Below, one piece after another: positions 8,417-18,335 of a stretch of 64,000 nucleotides of DNA; positions within the stretch are counted from its first letter, which is position 1, and the number at the start of each line of letters is the position of its first letter. The translations under genes were made by a program, and so were the position numbers. Location of the stretch: contig NZ_VUOA01000008.1 in NCBI RefSeq assembly GCF_008386575.1, positions 26,324 to 90,323 on the forward strand, written 5' to 3'. Below the pieces are notes generated by a model. It was given only the letters and a program-made list of their open reading frames with translations, was not told where the DNA came from and ran no database searches. Source of the DNA: Salinarimonas soli. Its GTDB lineage: Bacteria; Pseudomonadota; Alphaproteobacteria; Rhizobiales; Beijerinckiaceae.

Positions 8417-10468
8417 ATGAGCGACGACGCGAAGCCGACCTCCCGCCGCGAGCGCGACAAGCCCTGGATCATCCGCACCTATGCGGGGCACTCCACCGCC
8501 GCGGAGTCCAACGCCCTCTACCGACGCAACCTCGGCCGGGGCCAGACGGGCCTCTCCGTCGCCTTCGATCTCCCGACGCAAACGGGCTACGACCCCGACC
8601 ACGAGCTCGCCCGGGGCGAGGTCGGCAAGGTGGGGGTCTCGATCGCGCATATCGGCGACATGCGGGCGCTCTTCGAGGGCATCCCGCTGGAGACGATGAA
8701 CACCTCGATGACCATCAACGCCACGGCGGCCTGGCTGCTCGCGCTCTACGCGGCGGTGGCCGAGGAACAGGGCGCGCCCCGCGCCGCCCTCCAGGGCACC
8801 ACGCAGAACGACCTCATCAAGGAATATCTCTCGCGCGGCACCTACGTGTTCCCGCCCGCGCCCTCCATGCGGCTCACCCGCGACGTGATCCTGTTCACGA
8901 CCGCCGAGATGCCGAAATGGAACCCCATGAACGTCTGCTCCTACCACCTCCAGGAGGCGGGCGCGACGCCGGTCCAGGAGCTGTCCTTCGCCCTTGCCAC
9001 GGCCTGCGCGGTGCTCGACACGGTGCGCGAGGGCGGCGTGGACGAGGCGATGTTCGAGGACGTGGTCGGGCGGATCTCGTTCTTCGTCAACGCAGGGATG
9101 CGCTTCGTCACCGAGCTGTGCAAGATGCGCGCCTTCGCGGAATTGTGGGACGAGATCACCCGCGACCGCTATGGCATCGCGGATCCGAAGAAGCGCATCT
9201 TCCGCTACGGCGTGCAGGTGAACTCGCTCGGCCTCACCGAGCAGCAGCCCGAGAACAACGTCTACCGCATCATGATCGAGATGCTGGCGGTCACGCTCTC
9301 CAAGCGCGCCCGCGCCCGCGCCGTGCAGCTCCCGGCCTGGAACGAGGCCTTGGGCCTGCCCCGTCCCTGGGACCAGCAATGGTCCCTGCGCATGCAGCAG
9401 ATCCTCGCCTTCGAGACCGACCTCCTCGACCATGACGACATCTTCGACGGATCGCGGGTGATCGAGGCGAAGGTGGCGGACCTCAAGGAGGCCGCCCGCG
9501 CGGAGCTTGCCCGCATCGAGGCCTTGGGGGGCGCGATCGCCGGGGTGGAGTCGGGCTATCTCAAGCGGGCGCTGGTCGAATCGAACGCCCGTCGCCTCAC
9601 GGCCATCGAGACGGGCGACCAGGTCGTGGTGGGCGTGAACCGCTTCACGGAAGGCGAGCCCTCCCCGCTGACCGCCGGCGAGGGCGCGATCATGACCGTG
9701 CCCGAGACGGTGGAGATGGAGGCCGTGACCCGCATCCGTGCCTGGCGCTCCGCCCGCGACGCGGCCGCCGTCGAGGCGGCCCTGGACGAGCTGGAGGCCG
9801 CCGCCCGCGAGGGCCGCAACGTGATGCCCGCCTCCATCGCCTGCGCTAAGGCGGGCGTCACCACAGGGGAATGGGGCGAGCGCCTGCGGATCCTCTTCGG
9901 CGAGTACCGCGCCCCGACCGGCGTGACCCCTGAGACCCGCGTCGAGGAAGCGGACCGCGAGGTGCGCCTCCTCGTGGCGGACCTCGCCCGCAAGCTCGAC
10001 GCCGCTCCGCGCCTCCTCGTCGGCAAGCCCGGCCTCGACGGGCACTCGAACGGCGCCGAGCAGATCGCCCTGCGGGCCCGGGACGTCGGGATGGAGGCGT
10101 TCTACGACGGCATCCGCCAGACGCCCTCCGAGATCGTGGCCCGCGCCGCCGAGACGGAGGCCCACGTGATCGGCCTGTCGATCCTGTCGGGGTCGCACGT
10201 GCCCCTCGTGCGCGAGGTCATGGCGCGCCTGCGCCTGGAGGGGCTCGACCACATCCCCGTGGTGGTGGGCGGCATCATCTCGGGCGACGACGCCCTCGTC
10301 CTCAACAATCTCGGCGTCGCGGCGGTCTACACTCCGAAGGACTTCGCGCTCGACCGCATCATGGCCGACATCGTCGGCGTGGCGGAGCGCTCGCTGGCGC
10401 GCCGGGCCGACGCCTCGCCCCCGCCCGCCCCGCAGCCGACGCGGCAGCGGCGCAACGCGGCGACGTAG
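8417..10468 (+). CDS. ecm: Ethylmalonyl-CoA mutase (MeaA-type, B12-dependent)
   Basis: Ecm converts ethylmalonyl-CoA to methylsuccinyl-CoA using adenosylcobalamin. The 683-residue single-chain protein has a mutase barrel (start to about 520) with the early GLSVAFDLPTQTGYDPDH pattern. A C-terminal B12-binding domain carries GKPGLDGHSNGAEQIA, that is the DxHxxG motif whose His ligates cobalt, followed by LSILSGSH and VVVGGIISGDD. This length and the lack of a second subunit fit MeaA/Ecm better than methylmalonyl-CoA mutase. It is paired head-to-head with ccr, which supports the function. Confidence 0.95.
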   Translation: MSDDAKPTSRRERDKPWIIRTYAGHSTAAESNALYRRNLGRGQTGLSVAFDLPTQTGYDPDHELARGEVGKVGVSIAHIGDMRALFEGIPLETMNTSMTINATAAWLLALYAAVAEEQGAPRAALQGTTQNDLIKEYLSRGTYVFPPAPSMRLTRDVILFTTAEMPKWNPMNVCSYHLQEAGATPVQELSFALATACAVLDTVREGGVDEAMFEDVVGRISFFVNAGMRFVTELCKMRAFAELWDEITRDRYGIADPKKRIFRYGVQVNSLGLTEQQPENNVYRIMIEMLAVTLSKRARARAVQLPAWNEALGLPRPWDQQWSLRMQQILAFETDLLDHDDIFDGSRVIEAKVADLKEAARAELARIEALGGAIAGVESGYLKRALVESNARRLTAIETGDQVVVGVNRFTEGEPSPLTAGEGAIMTVPETVEMEAVTRIRAWRSARDAAAVEAALDELEAAAREGRNVMPASIACAKAGVTTGEWGERLRILFGEYRAPTGVTPETRVEEADREVRLLVADLARKLDAAPRLLVGKPGLDGHSNGAEQIALRARDVGMEAFYDGIRQTPSEIVARAAETEAHVIGLSILSGSHVPLVREVMARLRLEGLDHIPVVVGGIISGDDALVLNNLGVAAVYTPKDFALDRIMADIVGVAERSLARRADASPPPAPQPTRQRRNAAT

Positions 10469-10481
10469 GCCTCGAACGGGA

Positions 10482-10509
10482 AACGCTCCGGCCGCGGGGC
10501 CGGAGCGTT
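10482..10509. terminator. 12-bp perfect hairpin between convergent genes
   Basis: AACGCTCCGGCC (10482-10493) pairs perfectly with GGCCGGAGCGTT (10498-10509) across a four-base loop. No long T-run follows on the + strand. It lies between the ends of ecm and the DUF4142 gene and probably serves as a bidirectional terminator or mRNA 3' stabiliser. Confidence 0.6.
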
Positions 10510-10534
10510 CCACGGGACGGGTCTGGCCTGGGGC

Positions 10535-11116
10535 TCAGCCCTTGCGCTTCTGCAGGTCCTGCAGATCCTCGATGTGCTCGCGGATGCGGCCCGCCGCCAG
10601 CATGGCGATGTGCTTCACATGCATGTTCTGGCCGCCGCGGATGTACTCCTCCTGGACCTTCAGGAGCTCCTGGTGGCCCTGGATCTGGCCCATGACGTAC
10701 ATGCGGTCGAACTCGGCGCCGGCCTGGGTGCCGCGCAGCTTCTCGACCATCTGGGCCATGTCGCCCTGGGGCATGCTCTGGGTCGAGGCGGTCGAGGACG
10801 GGTCGCCCATGGAGCGGATGATCTCGGCGACCGTCTGCTGCTCCTCGGCCTCGAACTTCGCGAACTGCTTCACGTCGTCGTTGCGGGCCTTCTCGAGGGC
10901 GATCTTGCTCGTCTCGAGGGCGACCGAGCCCACCATCATGGTGCGCTGCATATATTGCTGCTCGGCCTGGCCCATGGGCATCATGCCGCCCGACATCTGG
11001 CTTGAGGTACCCGACATGGCGGCGCCGGAGGAGCCCGACCCCATGGTCTGCTGGGCCAAGGCGGGACCCGCGGCGACGGCGGCCGCGAGGGTGGCGAGAA
11101 CGTGACGGCGATCCAT
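10535..11116 (-). CDS. Secreted DUF4142 domain protein
   Basis: The 193-residue product starts with an export signal (MDRRHVLATLAAAVAAGPALAQ). A Met/Ser/Gly-rich linker (MGSGSSGAAMSGTSSQMSG) follows. The DUF4142 helical domain comes next, with ALETSKIALEKARNDDVKQF and the C-terminal GQNMHVKHIAMLAAGRIREH. DUF4142 proteins are ferritin-like in predicted fold and of unknown function. Some have been linked to stress. The ATG at 11116 has AGGAGAG upstream. It ends convergently against ecm. Confidence 0.88.
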   Translation of the reverse strand: MDRRHVLATLAAAVAAGPALAQQTMGSGSSGAAMSGTSSQMSGGMMPMGQAEQQYMQRTMMVGSVALETSKIALEKARNDDVKQFAKFEAEEQQTVAEIIRSMGDPSSTASTQSMPQGDMAQMVEKLRGTQAGAEFDRMYVMGQIQGHQELLKVQEEYIRGGQNMHVKHIAMLAAGRIREHIEDLQDLQKRKG

Positions 11117-11265
11117 GGATGTCTCTCCTGTTCTGACCCCAGCCGGGGATTTCGGACGACCGGCGGAACGCCGCCCGTCGCGTCGGCCCAACGTCAGGTG
11201 GTTGGCGCGGTTTCAGCTTGGCCGGTTCCGGCGCCGCGCCTGCGACGAAATGAGCGGGAGAGAGA

Positions 11266-12147
11266 TCAGGCGCGCGCCGCCCGGCGCTCGTGCCACAGGA
11301 GGGCGAGGCCCGCCGCCACGATGATCGCGGCGCCGGCGACGACCCGCCCGGTCGGCACGTCAGAGAAGACGAGATAGCCCAACACCACGGCCCAGACGAT
11401 GAGCGTGTACTGGAAGGGCACCACGGCCGAGGCGGGGGCGAGCTTCAGGGCGCGGTTCACGCACATATGCGCCCCCATGGCGACGATGCCGAGCAGCGAG
11501 AGCAGGAGGAAGTCGACCCCTGTGGGCGCGACCCAGGCGAAGGGCGCGAGCACCAGCCCGAGCAGGAGCGCCCCCAGGGTCTGGCCCGTGACGAGCACGG
11601 TGTCGCCCGTGCCTCGTAGCAGCCGCGTGGTGACCATGAGAAGCGCGAAGGAGAAGCTGCCGGCGAGGGCCACGAGGGCGGGCCCCGTGAGCGTCGCCGT
11701 CGAGGGATCGAGCGCCACGAGCACGCCGACGAAGCCGGCACCCACGCAGAGCATCTGCACCCGGTCGATCCGCTCCTTGAGGAGGAGCGCCGCGAGCCCC
11801 GCGACATAGAGGGGCCCCGCGAGATAGTAGGTCATCACGTCGGCGAGCGGCATATAGGCCACCGCCCAGTAGAAGCAGGCCACCTCCAGTGTCGACAGGA
11901 CCACCCGCGCCACCTGGAGCCCCGGGCGCGGCGCGCGGCGAAAACCGCCCAGGCCCTCGCCCCGCAGGAGGACGAGGAGCACCACGAGGGCCGCGAAGCT
12001 GCGCAGGAGCAGCACCTGGCCGACCGAGTAGGTCGCGACGAGCCACTTGCCCATGGCGTCGTTGAGCGAGAACAGGAAGATGCCGCCCGTCATCAAGGCG
12101 ATGCCCGTGAGCACCGCCCCCCGGGAGGGCGGGACGGCAGCGCTCAC
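11266..12147 (-). CDS. DMT-superfamily (EamA) transporter
   Basis: The 293-residue product is an inner-membrane protein with about ten hydrophobic helices in two EamA repeats, for example GIALMTGGIFLFSLNDAMGKW and GPALVALAGSFSFALLMVTT. EamA proteins export metabolites or amino acids, and the substrate is unknown here. The GTG start at 12147 overlaps the TGA of the upstream oxidoreductase by four bases, so translation is coupled. No closer start is available without losing the first helix. Confidence 0.87.
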   Translation of the reverse strand: MSAAVPPSRGAVLTGIALMTGGIFLFSLNDAMGKWLVATYSVGQVLLLRSFAALVVLLVLLRGEGLGGFRRAPRPGLQVARVVLSTLEVACFYWAVAYMPLADVMTYYLAGPLYVAGLAALLLKERIDRVQMLCVGAGFVGVLVALDPSTATLTGPALVALAGSFSFALLMVTTRLLRGTGDTVLVTGQTLGALLLGLVLAPFAWVAPTGVDFLLLSLLGIVAMGAHMCVNRALKLAPASAVVPFQYTLIVWAVVLGYLVFSDVPTGRVVAGAAIIVAAGLALLWHERRAARA

Positions 12148-13127
12148 GCGGGGTCGCCCGCGAGGATGCTTTCCACGATCGCCTGGACCTCGAGGGCCTC
12201 GCGCAAGGTCGCGAGGTCCTGCGGCCGCCCCTCCGTCAGCGCCGCCACCTTGTCGAGCTGGCGGCGCAGCACCAGGGGACGGGCGCGCTCGTTGGGCAGG
12301 GCGTCGAGCGTTTCCCGCCAGGTCCCGTCGGAATCGTGCCGCTCGGCGAAGGACCAGTCGCGCAGGCGCACCGTCCCCTCCGTGCCCTCCAGGGTCCAGA
12401 GGTTGTGGTCGGCCGCGCTCGTGCCGCCGACCCGGCCCTCGAACCGGACGGGCAGCGCGCCCACGAGAAGGTCGGCCGACGCCGAGCGCTCGCTCGCGCC
12501 CGCCTCGGGGAAGTCCGCCCCGCGGCGGCGCAGCTCCATGGGGCCGATGAGGCGGCGGGTGAGGAAGAGGAAGTGCGACGCGACCTCGCGGGTGAAGCCG
12601 CCCTGCTCCGGCCGGTCGAGCCAGGCCTTCGCGTCCGCCTGCCAGGGGCGTGGCCATTCGGCGAAGGCGATCTCGATCGTGACGCGCCGGGGCGCCCCCA
12701 CGGTGCCGTCCGCCATCCATTCCCGGATCTGGTCGACGGCGAAGGAGGACGCGAAGGGGAAGTTCACGGCGGCCCGCGCGCCGGCCGCCTCGGCCTCGCG
12801 CACGAAGGCCTCGGTCTCCGCCCCGTCGACCGCGAGAGGCTTCTCGCAGAACAGGGCGCGGCCGGCCGCGAGCGCGGCCCTGGCATGCTCGATGTGGCTT
12901 GCGGGCGGCGAGGCGACGTAGACGCAGTCGCTCGCCTCGATCAGCGCCTCGCGGGAGGCCGCGACGGGCGCCTCGGGCAGGTCGCGGCGCAGACGCTCGA
13001 TCGCGGCAGGCGCGGGATCGAGGACGCCGGACAGGGTGATCTTGTCGGGATCGTGGGCGAGGATCGCGCGGGCGAGGCGCTCCCCCATGATCCCGAAGGC
13101 GATGATGCCGATGCGGACGGGCGCCAT
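12144..13127 (-). CDS. Gfo/Idh/MocA family oxidoreductase
   Basis: The product is a 327-residue NAD(P)-dependent oxidoreductase. The Rossmann start RIGIIAFGIMGERLARAIL has one deviation from the usual GxGxxG. The family CEKPLAVD motif is present as FCEKPLAVDG with its conserved Lys. A mixed alpha/beta substrate domain follows. The substrate is unknown but is often a sugar or inositol derivative in this family. The four-base overlap with the EamA exporter suggests the two act on related compounds, which is inference. Confidence 0.88.
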   Translation of the reverse strand: MAPVRIGIIAFGIMGERLARAILAHDPDKITLSGVLDPAPAAIERLRRDLPEAPVAASREALIEASDCVYVASPPASHIEHARAALAAGRALFCEKPLAVDGAETEAFVREAEAAGARAAVNFPFASSFAVDQIREWMADGTVGAPRRVTIEIAFAEWPRPWQADAKAWLDRPEQGGFTREVASHFLFLTRRLIGPMELRRRGADFPEAGASERSASADLLVGALPVRFEGRVGGTSAADHNLWTLEGTEGTVRLRDWSFAERHDSDGTWRETLDALPNERARPLVLRRQLDKVAALTEGRPQDLATLREALEVQAIVESILAGDPA

Positions 13128-13225
13128 GGTGATCCTGGTGCGGGGTTTTGGTCACCCGCTTCCTGTCACGCCCGCCGCGGGGCGGCAAGGGCCGAGGGAG
13201 GGCGTCCCCGCGCGGCGCGCCCGCG

Positions 13226-14353
13226 TCAGAACCCGGCGCTCATCTTCACGCCGGCGGTCAGCTCCTTGGCGACCTTGATGTCGCTGTAGCGGTCGAGGCG
13301 CTTGTCGATCATCTGGTCGAGGCGGGTATAGACCTCCGCCACGGTGAGCTGGCGGTTCTTCTTGCCCTGGCGGGCGAAGAACAGGTTCTTGTTGGCCCGC
13401 GCCGCGGCCGGGAACGCCTTGGGGGCGCGGGACTTCGGCTTCTCGTCGAGGATCTTCAGGAACTTGCCCGCGCTCTGGGCGCCGAAGAAGTGCGCCAGAT
13501 AATACTCGGAGCGGGTCATCTCGCGGCCGATCTGGCGCTCGATGAGCTGCTTGTCGCGCTTCTTCATCTCGGCGGCCATCACGGCGGAGATGTAGGGATC
13601 GTTGCGCAGCGCCATGATGCGCTCGCGCATGGCCTCGTCGGCCACGGTGAAGCCGCTGTCGCCGTCGCCGATGGCGGCCGCCTCCGTGATGAGGCCGTGG
13701 CGGGGCCCGAAGGTGCGGATCACCTCGAGCCAGGTCTTCGTGATGAACTGGTAGAGGCCCTCAGCCGAGGAGGTGCCGGCCTTGCTCTCCAGGCGCAGGC
13801 TCGATTCCTTGTCGGCGAGCGCCATCATGTAGACGGGGTCCACGTCCACGGCGGCGGCGGCGCGCATGATCGCCTCGACGATCCAGCGCTTCACCCGCAT
13901 GGCGCCGAACTGGAGGACCTCGTTGGGGTCGCTCGCCTGGTCGGCGCGCAGGGACTCGGTGCGGCGGAAGCTGTCGAAGTCGGCTTCGATCGCGTCGTAG
14001 TCCTCCGGAACAGACGCCGTGATCGGAGCGTTGAGTGCATTGGGAGCGACGAAACCCTCGCTCCACACGGAGGCCGGCAGGCTCGGCCCCGCCAGCGGCT
14101 TCGCGGTCTCGTGGGCATCGCCCGCGGCAAGGTCGGCGGCCGCATGGGCGGACGGGCCGAAGGCGGTGTTCGCCGAGGAGGCGAGCAGGAGAACGCCGAC
14201 GGCGGCCGTGGCCGACACGCGGGCGAAGGTCGCTGCCGCCAGACGGCGCACGCGGCCCGTTCTCACGTGGCTGGGCTCCAGCCAGATCACGTCGTCGTGG
14301 CCGAGTTCATCGGTCGCGGTGGCGTTGTGCGACGCCGCGTGGCGCAGATCCAT
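13226..14353 (-). CDS. Transglycosylase SLT-domain protein
   Basis: The 375-residue protein has an N-terminal basic segment followed by a hydrophobic anchor (AATFARVSATAAVGVLLLAS), so it is probably anchored in or exported across the inner membrane. The SLT-like core reads YMMALADKESSLRLESKAG, with the catalytic Glu in KESS, then SAEGLYQFITKTWLEVIRTFG. Such enzymes cleave peptidoglycan glycan strands to make anhydromuropeptides. A long Lys/Arg-rich C-terminal region follows. It diverges from the chemoreceptor gene across a long control region. Confidence 0.85.
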   Translation of the reverse strand: MDLRHAASHNATATDELGHDDVIWLEPSHVRTGRVRRLAAATFARVSATAAVGVLLLASSANTAFGPSAHAAADLAAGDAHETAKPLAGPSLPASVWSEGFVAPNALNAPITASVPEDYDAIEADFDSFRRTESLRADQASDPNEVLQFGAMRVKRWIVEAIMRAAAAVDVDPVYMMALADKESSLRLESKAGTSSAEGLYQFITKTWLEVIRTFGPRHGLITEAAAIGDGDSGFTVADEAMRERIMALRNDPYISAVMAAEMKKRDKQLIERQIGREMTRSEYYLAHFFGAQSAGKFLKILDEKPKSRAPKAFPAAARANKNLFFARQGKKNRQLTVAEVYTRLDQMIDKRLDRYSDIKVAKELTAGVKMSAGF

Positions 14354-14914
14354 AGTGCCCCCTTGTGCATGGCCGGCAAGCGGCCGGGTGTGCCTTGGAC
14401 GAGTCGTTTCTGTCGCCTACCTGGCCGGAGGATGGGGCAAGAATGGGTCAGCTTGGCCATAATCCAGGCTATATTGGGCGCGGCCGCAGGCCAGAGAGGG
14501 GATTTCGGGCCTGAACGAGCGTTTTTGCGCCCCATCCCGACAGATCACGATCCGATGTCACGCGAAAGAGCGGCAGCTCTTGGCCGGCTTCAACCGAGCA
14601 AGACGATGCCGGGCGACATGGAAATTCGCGTTATGGATTTATTAACCATGTTGTCCTGGAGAATGCCGTAAGGCTAGGCGGGCTATCCTCACCCCTGAGG
14701 CCCGCCGAGCACTTGGCCTTCCACAGCGGCAAGGGGCTTTCCCGCGCCGGTAACCGCTGCCCCGCACGGCTTTACAGCGCGTGCGCTTGCGCACAGCATT
14801 TTTTGTGGAGTGTGACCGAGAAAGCACGCGAAATCGCGATTCGGCCTCCTCCGCCTTCCCTAGGGCAAGGGGATCTTAAGCGCGGGGGCTGAAGCTGCGG
14901 GCATTCTCGACGGG
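14354..14914. promoter_or_regulatory. 561 bp divergent region upstream of transglycosylase and chemoreceptor
   Basis: No gene is supported here. It contains a CtrA-like site (separate entry) and a hairpin at 14677-14706 with GGCGGGC/GCCCGCC outer and CCTCA/TGAGG inner pairs. Short open frames in it have no recognisable product. Confidence 0.5.
14631..14647 (+). promoter_or_regulatory. CtrA-like binding site
   Basis: TTAT-N7-TTAACC matches the CtrA consensus TTAA-N7-TTAAC(C) at all but one position. It lies 268 bases before the chemoreceptor start and about 280 before the divergent transglycosylase. Confidence 0.45.
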
Positions 14915-16615
14915 ATGCCCACCATGCGCCTGATGCCCGCGTTCGCCGCCTCGATCAAAGCCCGCCTCCTCCTCGCGCTGGCGGGATTGAGCGTTCTCCT
15001 CGTGGTCTGTTCCGGAGCCGGCTGGTTCGCGGCATCCTCCTCGAACGCGAGCCTCGAGGCCGTCTACGAGAGCCGGGTCGTCCCGCTGCGCGAGCTGAAG
15101 ATCGTGGCGGACCTCTATGCGGTGAGCATCGTCGACGCCTCCCACAAGGTGCGCAACGGCAACGTCTCCTCGGCCCAGGGGCTGAACGCGATCGAGACCG
15201 CCCGCACCGGCATCGCGGAAGGGTGGAAGCGCTATCTCGCCGGGGTGACCGATCCGGCCGAGCGCAAGCAGGCGGAGGCGACCGCGGCCCTCATGCAGAC
15301 CGCCGACGCCACCATCGCGAAGCTCGCCGAGGCCCTGAAGCGGGGCGAGCGGCCCCGCCTCGCGACCCTCATCAACGAGGAGCTCTACGAGACCATCGAC
15401 CCGGTGAGCGAGGGCGTGGGCAAGCTCGTCGATCTCCAGCTCGACCAGTCGCGGGCCGAATATGCCCGCTCGCAGGCCACGGCCGCGACGGCGAAGGCCG
15501 TGATGAGCGCGGGCGTCGTGCTCGGCGGGCTCGCCATCGTGTTCGCCCTCTACACCGTGATCGCCCAGGTGATCCGGCCGCTCAACGCGCTCACGGGCCT
15601 CACGAGCCGCCTCGCCCAGGGCGACCTCTCGGTCGAGGTGGCCGGCGCCGAGCGGCGCGACGAGATCGGCACGCTCGCCCGCGCGCTCCAGGTCTTCAAG
15701 GACAATGCCCTCGACGCGCGCCAGCGGGCCGCAGCCGAGGAGGCCGAGCGGGGCGGGCGCGAGCGCCGGGCCGCGATGATCGACTCGGCCGCCAAGGCCT
15801 TCGAGCACAAGGCTAACGCGCTGACCCAGGCCCTCGCCGCCGCCGCGGGGCGCCTCGAGGGTACGGCCCGGAGCATGGCCGACACCGCCGACCGCGCCAC
15901 GCACCAGGCCGTCGCGGTCGCGGGCGCCGCGCAGCAGACCTCCGCCAACGTCCAGACGGTGGCGGCGGCCACGGAGGAGTTCTCCATCACCATGCGCGAG
16001 ATCGGCCGCAACGTGGACGGCTCGGCCCGCATCGCCGTGAAGGCGGTGGAGGACGTGAACCGCACGGACGCCACCGTGCAGGCCATGGCGGCGAGCGCCG
16101 CGCGGATCGGCGAGATCGTCACCCTCATCCAGGCGATCGCGGCGCAGACCAACCTTCTCGCCCTCAACGCCACGATCGAGGCGGCGCGCGCAGGGGAAGC
16201 GGGCCGGGGCTTCGCGGTCGTGGCCTCGGAGGTGAAGACGCTCGCGGGCCAGACCTCGAAGGCGACGGAGGAGATCTCCGCCCAGATCGCCGAGATCCAG
16301 TCCGTGACCTCGAACGCGGTCGCGGCGATCCAGAACATCGGCCGCACGGTGGGCGAGATCGACGACCTGGCCCGCGCCGTCGCCTCCTCCATCGAGCAGC
16401 AGCAGAGCGCCACCGCCGACATCGCCCGCAACGTCCAGCAGGCGGCCTCGGGCACCGAGGAGGTCACGGTGAGCATCATCGACGTGCGCGACGGCGCCGG
16501 CGAGACGGGCAAGGCCGCCCAGCAGGTTCTCACGGCTGCCGGCGACCTGTCCCGCCACTCCGCCGACCTCTCGCAGGAGGTCGAGGCCTTCCTGCGCAGC
16601 GTGCGGGCCGCCTGA
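14915..16615 (+). CDS. Methyl-accepting chemotaxis protein
   Basis: This is a transmembrane chemoreceptor of 566 residues. It has a first membrane segment near residues 12-35, a periplasmic four-helix-bundle sensor of about 155 residues and a second membrane segment ([20 protein letters not shown]). A HAMP domain follows ([20 protein letters not shown]). The cytoplasmic signalling helix carries the invariant hairpin tip [20 protein letters not shown], which binds CheA/CheW. No C-terminal pentapeptide for CheR is seen. The start could also be the in-frame ATGs at 14924 or 14933. The ligand is unknown. Confidence 0.95.
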   Translation: MPTMRLMPAFAASIKARLLLALAGLSVLLVVCSGAGWFAASSSNASLEAVYESRVVPLRELKIVADLYAVSIVDASHKVRNGNVSSAQGLNAIETARTGIAEGWKRYLAGVTDPAERKQAEATAALMQTADATIAKLAEALKRGERPRLATLINEELYETIDPVSEGVGKLVDLQLDQSRAEYARSQATAATAKAVMSAGVVLGGLAIVFALYTVIAQVIRPLNALTGLTSRLAQGDLSVEVAGAERRDEIGTLARALQVFKDNALDARQRAAAEEAERGGRERRAAMIDSAAKAFEHKANALTQALAAAAGRLEGTARSMADTADRATHQAVAVAGAAQQTSANVQTVAAATEEFSITMREIGRNVDGSARIAVKAVEDVNRTDATVQAMAASAARIGEIVTLIQAIAAQTNLLALNATIEAARAGEAGRGFAVVASEVKTLAGQTSKATEEISAQIAEIQSVTSNAVAAIQNIGRTVGEIDDLARAVASSIEQQQSATADIARNVQQAASGTEEVTVSIIDVRDGAGETGKAAQQVLTAAGDLSRHSADLSQEVEAFLRSVRAA

Positions 16616-16624
16616 CGGCCCGGT

Positions 16625-17809
16625 TCACGCCCCGGCCGCGATCCGCTCCGCGAGGCGCACGAGGGAGAGATCGGAGCCCGGCGGGCCGATGAGCGACAGC
16701 CCGAGCGGCGCGCCAAGGCGCCGGGCGAGCGGCATCGAGATCTGCGGGAAACCCGAGAGGCCCGACAGGCAGAGCAGGTTGAGCGCGGCGTTGCGGTAGC
16801 GGTCGAGGGCGGCCTCGGGCTCGTCGAGCCGGGGCGCCACGTCCGGCATGGTCGGGAGCACGAGAACCGCGTCGCCCCGCAGGAGCCCCCTCAGGCGCTC
16901 GCGATAGGCGGCCCGCACGGCGCGGGCGTTCTCCACCTGGGCGTCGTCGATCTCGCGGGCGAAGGCGAAGCGCTCGGCGACCCCGGGCCCGAGCGGCGGG
17001 CGGTGGCGCTCGATCATGGCGCCGTCGACCTCCCACGCCTCTCGCCCCTGCACGTAGCGGAACGCCCAGTAGAGCGCCTCGAAATCGCCCGCGGCCTCCA
17101 CCGCGTCCCCCGTGCCGAGCACGGCCTCCACCTGATGGACCGCTTCGTCCAGGGCCTCCACCACCTCGCCGTCGAGGAGGCCGAAGCCGTCGGCGGCGAG
17201 CAGAAGGCGCGGCGTCTGCGGCAGGGCCGCGGCGTCCTCGTCCATCAGCACCTCGGCCACCCGCCGGAACGTGACGGCATCCCGGGTGAAGAAGCCGCAG
17301 GTGTCGAGGGAGGGCGAGAGGTCGTGCGCGCCCTCCAGCGAGATGCGCCCGTGGGTCGGGCGGATGCCGAACAGTCCGCAATGGCTCGCGGGGCCCCGCA
17401 CCGAGCCGCCCGTATCGGTGCCGAGCGCCACGTCGCATAGCCCGTTCGAGACGGCGGAGGCCGAGCCCGAGGACGAGCCGCCGGGGATGCGCTCGGGCGC
17501 GCCGCCGTTCAGCGGCGTCCCGAAATGCGCGTTACGCCCGTTGAGCGAGAAGGCGAGCTCGTCCGTGATCGTCTTGCCTACGAAGCGCGCGCCCGCGTCG
17601 AGGAGGCGTTGCACGGTTGGAGCGGTGCGGGTCTTGATCCCAGACATCGCGAGCATCGTCGGCGAGCCGGCGCTCGTCGGATAGCCCGCGATGTCGAAGA
17701 GGTCCTTCACCCCGAGGGTGAGGCCCGCAAGCGGCCCCTCGGGGGCGTTCGGCACCGGCACGGCCGGATAGGGCATGAAGGCGCGGGCGGGATCGTCGGG
17801 CAGAAGCAT
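16625..17809 (-). CDS. Amidase-signature family hydrolase
   Basis: This is a 394-residue amidase. The catalytic triad can be placed: Lys in GVKDLFD, the cis-Ser in PGGSSSGSASAV, and the nucleophilic Ser in GTDTGGSVRGPAS. The family hydrolyses C-N bonds of small amides, and the length is at the short end typical of AtzE/aryl-amidase-like members rather than GatA. It is not next to gatB/gatC, so a metabolic amidase is favoured. The gene is convergent with the chemoreceptor gene, with stops 10 bases apart. Confidence 0.9.
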   Translation of the reverse strand: MLLPDDPARAFMPYPAVPVPNAPEGPLAGLTLGVKDLFDIAGYPTSAGSPTMLAMSGIKTRTAPTVQRLLDAGARFVGKTITDELAFSLNGRNAHFGTPLNGGAPERIPGGSSSGSASAVSNGLCDVALGTDTGGSVRGPASHCGLFGIRPTHGRISLEGAHDLSPSLDTCGFFTRDAVTFRRVAEVLMDEDAAALPQTPRLLLAADGFGLLDGEVVEALDEAVHQVEAVLGTGDAVEAAGDFEALYWAFRYVQGREAWEVDGAMIERHRPPLGPGVAERFAFAREIDDAQVENARAVRAAYRERLRGLLRGDAVLVLPTMPDVAPRLDEPEAALDRYRNAALNLLCLSGLSGFPQISMPLARRLGAPLGLSLIGPPGSDLSLVRLAERIAAGA

Positions 17810-17901
17810 CGGTCACCTGCGGCAGGAGCGGCACGCGATCTTAGAGCATTTCGCCGCGGCGCGGCTGCATCGTCTTCCGAGAATCGGGCGCCATCCCCCG
17901 C

Positions 17902-18153
17902 TCACAGCACCCGCTCGAAGCGCCCGCGCGGGGGAACGGCGCGGTCGGCGGCGTCGTAGCGCCGGCGGGCCTCGTCGGGCTCGCCGCGGCGGCGCTCGCG
18001 ATAGGCGGGCAGGCGGCGGTCGCAGGCGATGAGCTGGGTGACGAAGCTTGCCAGCGGACGGGGCGCCGGGCCCGGCCGCGGGGCGCCGCCCTCGAGCGGG
18101 ACGAGGGCCCGGGCCTCGGCGCGATCCGGCTCCGTGCAAGCTTTGTTATTCAT
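17902..18153 (-). CDS. Hypothetical protein (83 aa)
   Basis: This small basic protein starts MNNKACTEPDRAEARAL, has a central FVTQLIACDRRLPAYRERR and ends with ARRRYDAADRAVPPRGRFE. Similar short proteins with this central block occur in Methylobacterium-like genomes, as I recall. No domain is known. It lies upstream of the amidase on the same strand and is divergent from the EAL gene. It has no signal or membrane segment. Confidence 0.6.
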   Translation of the reverse strand: MNNKACTEPDRAEARALVPLEGGAPRPGPAPRPLASFVTQLIACDRRLPAYRERRRGEPDEARRRYDAADRAVPPRGRFERVL

Positions 18154-18206
18154 GATCCGGTGCCCGCCCCTGCAATGCGCGGTTCGGAGCAATTTCGGGG
18201 CCCGGA

Positions 18207-18223
18207 TTTACCCCGGATTAACC
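18207..18223 (+). promoter_or_regulatory. CtrA-like binding site
   Basis: TTTA-N7-TTAACC, one mismatch to the CtrA consensus, lies 112 bases before the EAL-protein start and in the divergent promoter region with the 83-aa gene. Confidence 0.4.
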
Positions 18224-18335
18224 TCGTGATCCGCATCATTTCGGAACAGGACTGCCACCGGTCCGGTTCCGCGCGTTCCGCCGTGACGCACGGGCCCGGC
18301 GCCCGCCCACGAAAACGAGTGCAAGAGGACATCCC

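Noticed and set aside
8312-10513. 733-codon open frame antisense to ecm
   Set aside because: Its text is a shadow of the mutase gene with no recognisable domain.
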